From Seonamhaeicola maritimus (lineage in GTDB: Bacteria; Bacteroidota; Bacteroidia; Flavobacteriales; Flavobacteriaceae), in assembly GCF_008056315.1 (NCBI RefSeq), contig NZ_VRKQ01000010.1:248001-312000 (forward strand): 64,000 nucleotides of DNA, written 5' to 3'. Every line of letters starts with the position of its first letter. The stretch's first letter is position 1. The position numbers and the translations under genes were made by a program. This document shows, one piece after another, positions 62,901 through 64,000 of the stretch. The notes under the pieces are model-generated. The model ran no database searches. It saw nothing but the letters and a program-made list of their open reading frames with translations, and was not told the origin of the DNA.

Positions 62901-64000
62901 TTACTTTTTAACGGCCGCACACCCCGCCATGGTAGTAATTTTTATCGCTTCGGTTGGAGGTAAATCATCATTTCTTCTAACCACCTCCTGTACTACATTT
63001 TGAGTTAGTTTTTCAAACGACTGTTCTAAAGGTGTTGCTGTCTGTAACGCAGCTGGTCTTCCAACGTCTCCTGCTTCTCTTATACTTTGTACCAATGGAA
63101 TTTCACCTAAAAACGGTACTTTTAAATCCTCAGCCAAATTCTTAGCACCTTCTTTCCCGAAGATATAGTACTTATTATCTGGTAATTCCTCAGGAGTAAA
63201 GTACGCCATATTTTCAATAATACCTAAAACAGGAACACTAATACTATCTTGCTGAAACATAGCAACTCCTTTCTTAGCATCAGCCAACGCCACATTCTGA
63301 GGCGTACTTACAACTACAGCTCCTGTAATTGGCAATGACTGCATAATGCTTAAATGAATATCTCCAGTTCCTGGAGGCAAGTCTAATAACAAAAAGTCTA
63401 ATTCTCCCCAATGCGCATCAAAAATCATTTGATTTAATGCCTTTGCCGCCATAGGACCTCTCCAAACAACAGCTTGATTAGGCTGAGTAAAAAAGCCTAT
63501 AGAAAGCACTTTAACACCATAATTTTCAATGGGCTTCATTTTTGATTTACCATCAATGTTTACGGCTAAAGGTTTTTCAGCCTCTACATCAAACATAATT
63601 GGGATTGACGGCCCATAAATATCTGCATCTAAGACACCAACTTTAAAACCCATTTTAGATAAAGACACAGCTAAATTTGCTGTTACTGTAGATTTACCTA
63701 CACCACCTTTACCAGAAGCTACAGCAACAATATTTTTAATTCCAGGAATTGGATTTCCTTTAATCACATTTGCTTTTGGCGTTGCAGGTGCATCAACTTT
63801 TACGTTAACTTTAATTTTAGCTTTTTCATAAACCTGCTCATGAATGGTTTTTAAAATATCAACCTCCGTTCGTTTTTTAGCTTGTAAACTTGGGTTTTTA
63901 ATAGTTATATCAACTATCACCTCATCTGCAAAAGTCACCACATTAGTAACCGCTCCACTTTCAACCATGTTTTGACCTTCACCTGGAACCGTAATGCTCT
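62901..64000 (-). CDS. Mrp/ApbC-type P-loop ATPase (5' end beyond window)
   Basis: The frame runs off the window's right end; an internal Met at 63968 is not the likely start because the reading before it (SITVPGEGQN) continues in the same frame and fits the usual N-terminal MIP18/DUF59 domain. Walker A is ASGKGGVGKST, then DADIYGPS and LLLDLPPGTGD; the C-terminal part has VPFLGEIPL and a final CAAVKK. Mrp/ApbC carries and delivers FeS clusters. The Cys pair for cluster binding of canonical ApbC is not apparent in this C-terminus. Confidence 0.93.
   Translation of the reverse strand, partial: SITVPGEGQNMVESGAVTNVVTFADEVIVDITIKNPSLQAKKRTEVDILKTIHEQVYEKAKIKVNVKVDAPATPKANVIKGNPIPGIKNIVAVASGKGGVGKSTVTANLAVSLSKMGFKVGVLDADIYGPSIPIMFDVEAEKPLAVNIDGKSKMKPIENYGVKVLSIGFFTQPNQAVVWRGPMAAKALNQMIFDAHWGELDFLLLDLPPGTGDIHLSIMQSLPITGAVVVSTPQNVALADAKKGVAMFQQDSISVPVLGIIENMAYFTPEELPDNKYYIFGKEGAKNLAEDLKVPFLGEIPLVQSIREAGDVGRPAALQTATPLEQSFEKLTQNVVQEVVRRNDDLPPTEAIKITTMAGCAAVKK

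Overview
The window comes from a marine-type member of the Flavobacteriaceae (Bacteroidota). The evidence is AT-rich DNA, a type A Por/T9SS sorting domain, lipoprotein and OmpA-type envelope proteins, promoters of the Bacteroidota TTG / TAnnTTTG type, an S16 protein with a long Ala/Glu tail, and a DNA polymerase III alpha subunit fused to a proofreading exonuclease. No CRISPR array, rRNA operon or intact transposase was seen.

Layout. 1-3.1 kb: small envelope proteins and a DUF2652 cyclase-like/SRPBCC protein. 3.1-6.2 kb: an accessory patch beside tRNA-Asp, holding a T9SS-secreted seven-blade propeller protein, a decayed tyrosine integrase, a relic of a second T9SS sorting domain, and a 92-bp direct repeat at both ends. 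6.2-15.2 kb: DUF58 protein, thioredoxin, an AHSA1/ArsR pair with two palindromic operators, a lipoprotein, DnaE and a lactonase-type propeller. 15.5-23.1 kb: an electron-transfer module made of a hexaheme lipoprotein, a monoheme lipoprotein, a DUF5777 barrel, a Tat-exported FeS protein, an NrfD-type membrane protein, a membrane-anchored periplasmic protein, cytochrome c and a second-type glutamyl-tRNA reductase. 23.1-30.5 kb: rpsP, rimM, a DUF2383-like protein, trmN6, gcdH and an 1150-aa protein that may be a PPi-type PEP carboxykinase. 30.6-33.2 kb: an OprC-like copper receptor with a small Cys/His membrane protein. 33.2-38.1 kb: a Crp/Fnr regulator followed by a GlcG/HbpS protein, a propeller-Dabb fusion, an OprB-type porin and an SDR dehydrogenase. 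38.1-44.0 kb: assorted hydrolases and conserved hypotheticals.

44.1-62.1 kb is the second respiratory block. An eleven-subunit complex I (nuoABCDHIJKLMN, without nuoEFG) is read from the same strand as, and directly behind, a two-subunit 2-oxoacid:ferredoxin oxidoreductase (korAB). A dicluster ferredoxin and a full-length pyruvate:ferredoxin oxidoreductase (nifJ) lie divergently. The simplest reading is that reduced ferredoxin from 2-oxoglutarate and pyruvate oxidation feeds complex I directly in place of NADH. The window ends with a HEPN-like protein, a NifU-like scaffold and the 5'-truncated Mrp/ApbC ATPase, both FeS-cluster assembly factors that fit the FeS-rich content.

The two blocks most worth follow-up are the 15.5-23.1 kb cytochrome/NrfD/GluTR module, which has no molybdopterin catalytic subunit and an altered FeS ligand set, and the korAB-nuo-ferredoxin-nifJ arrangement.
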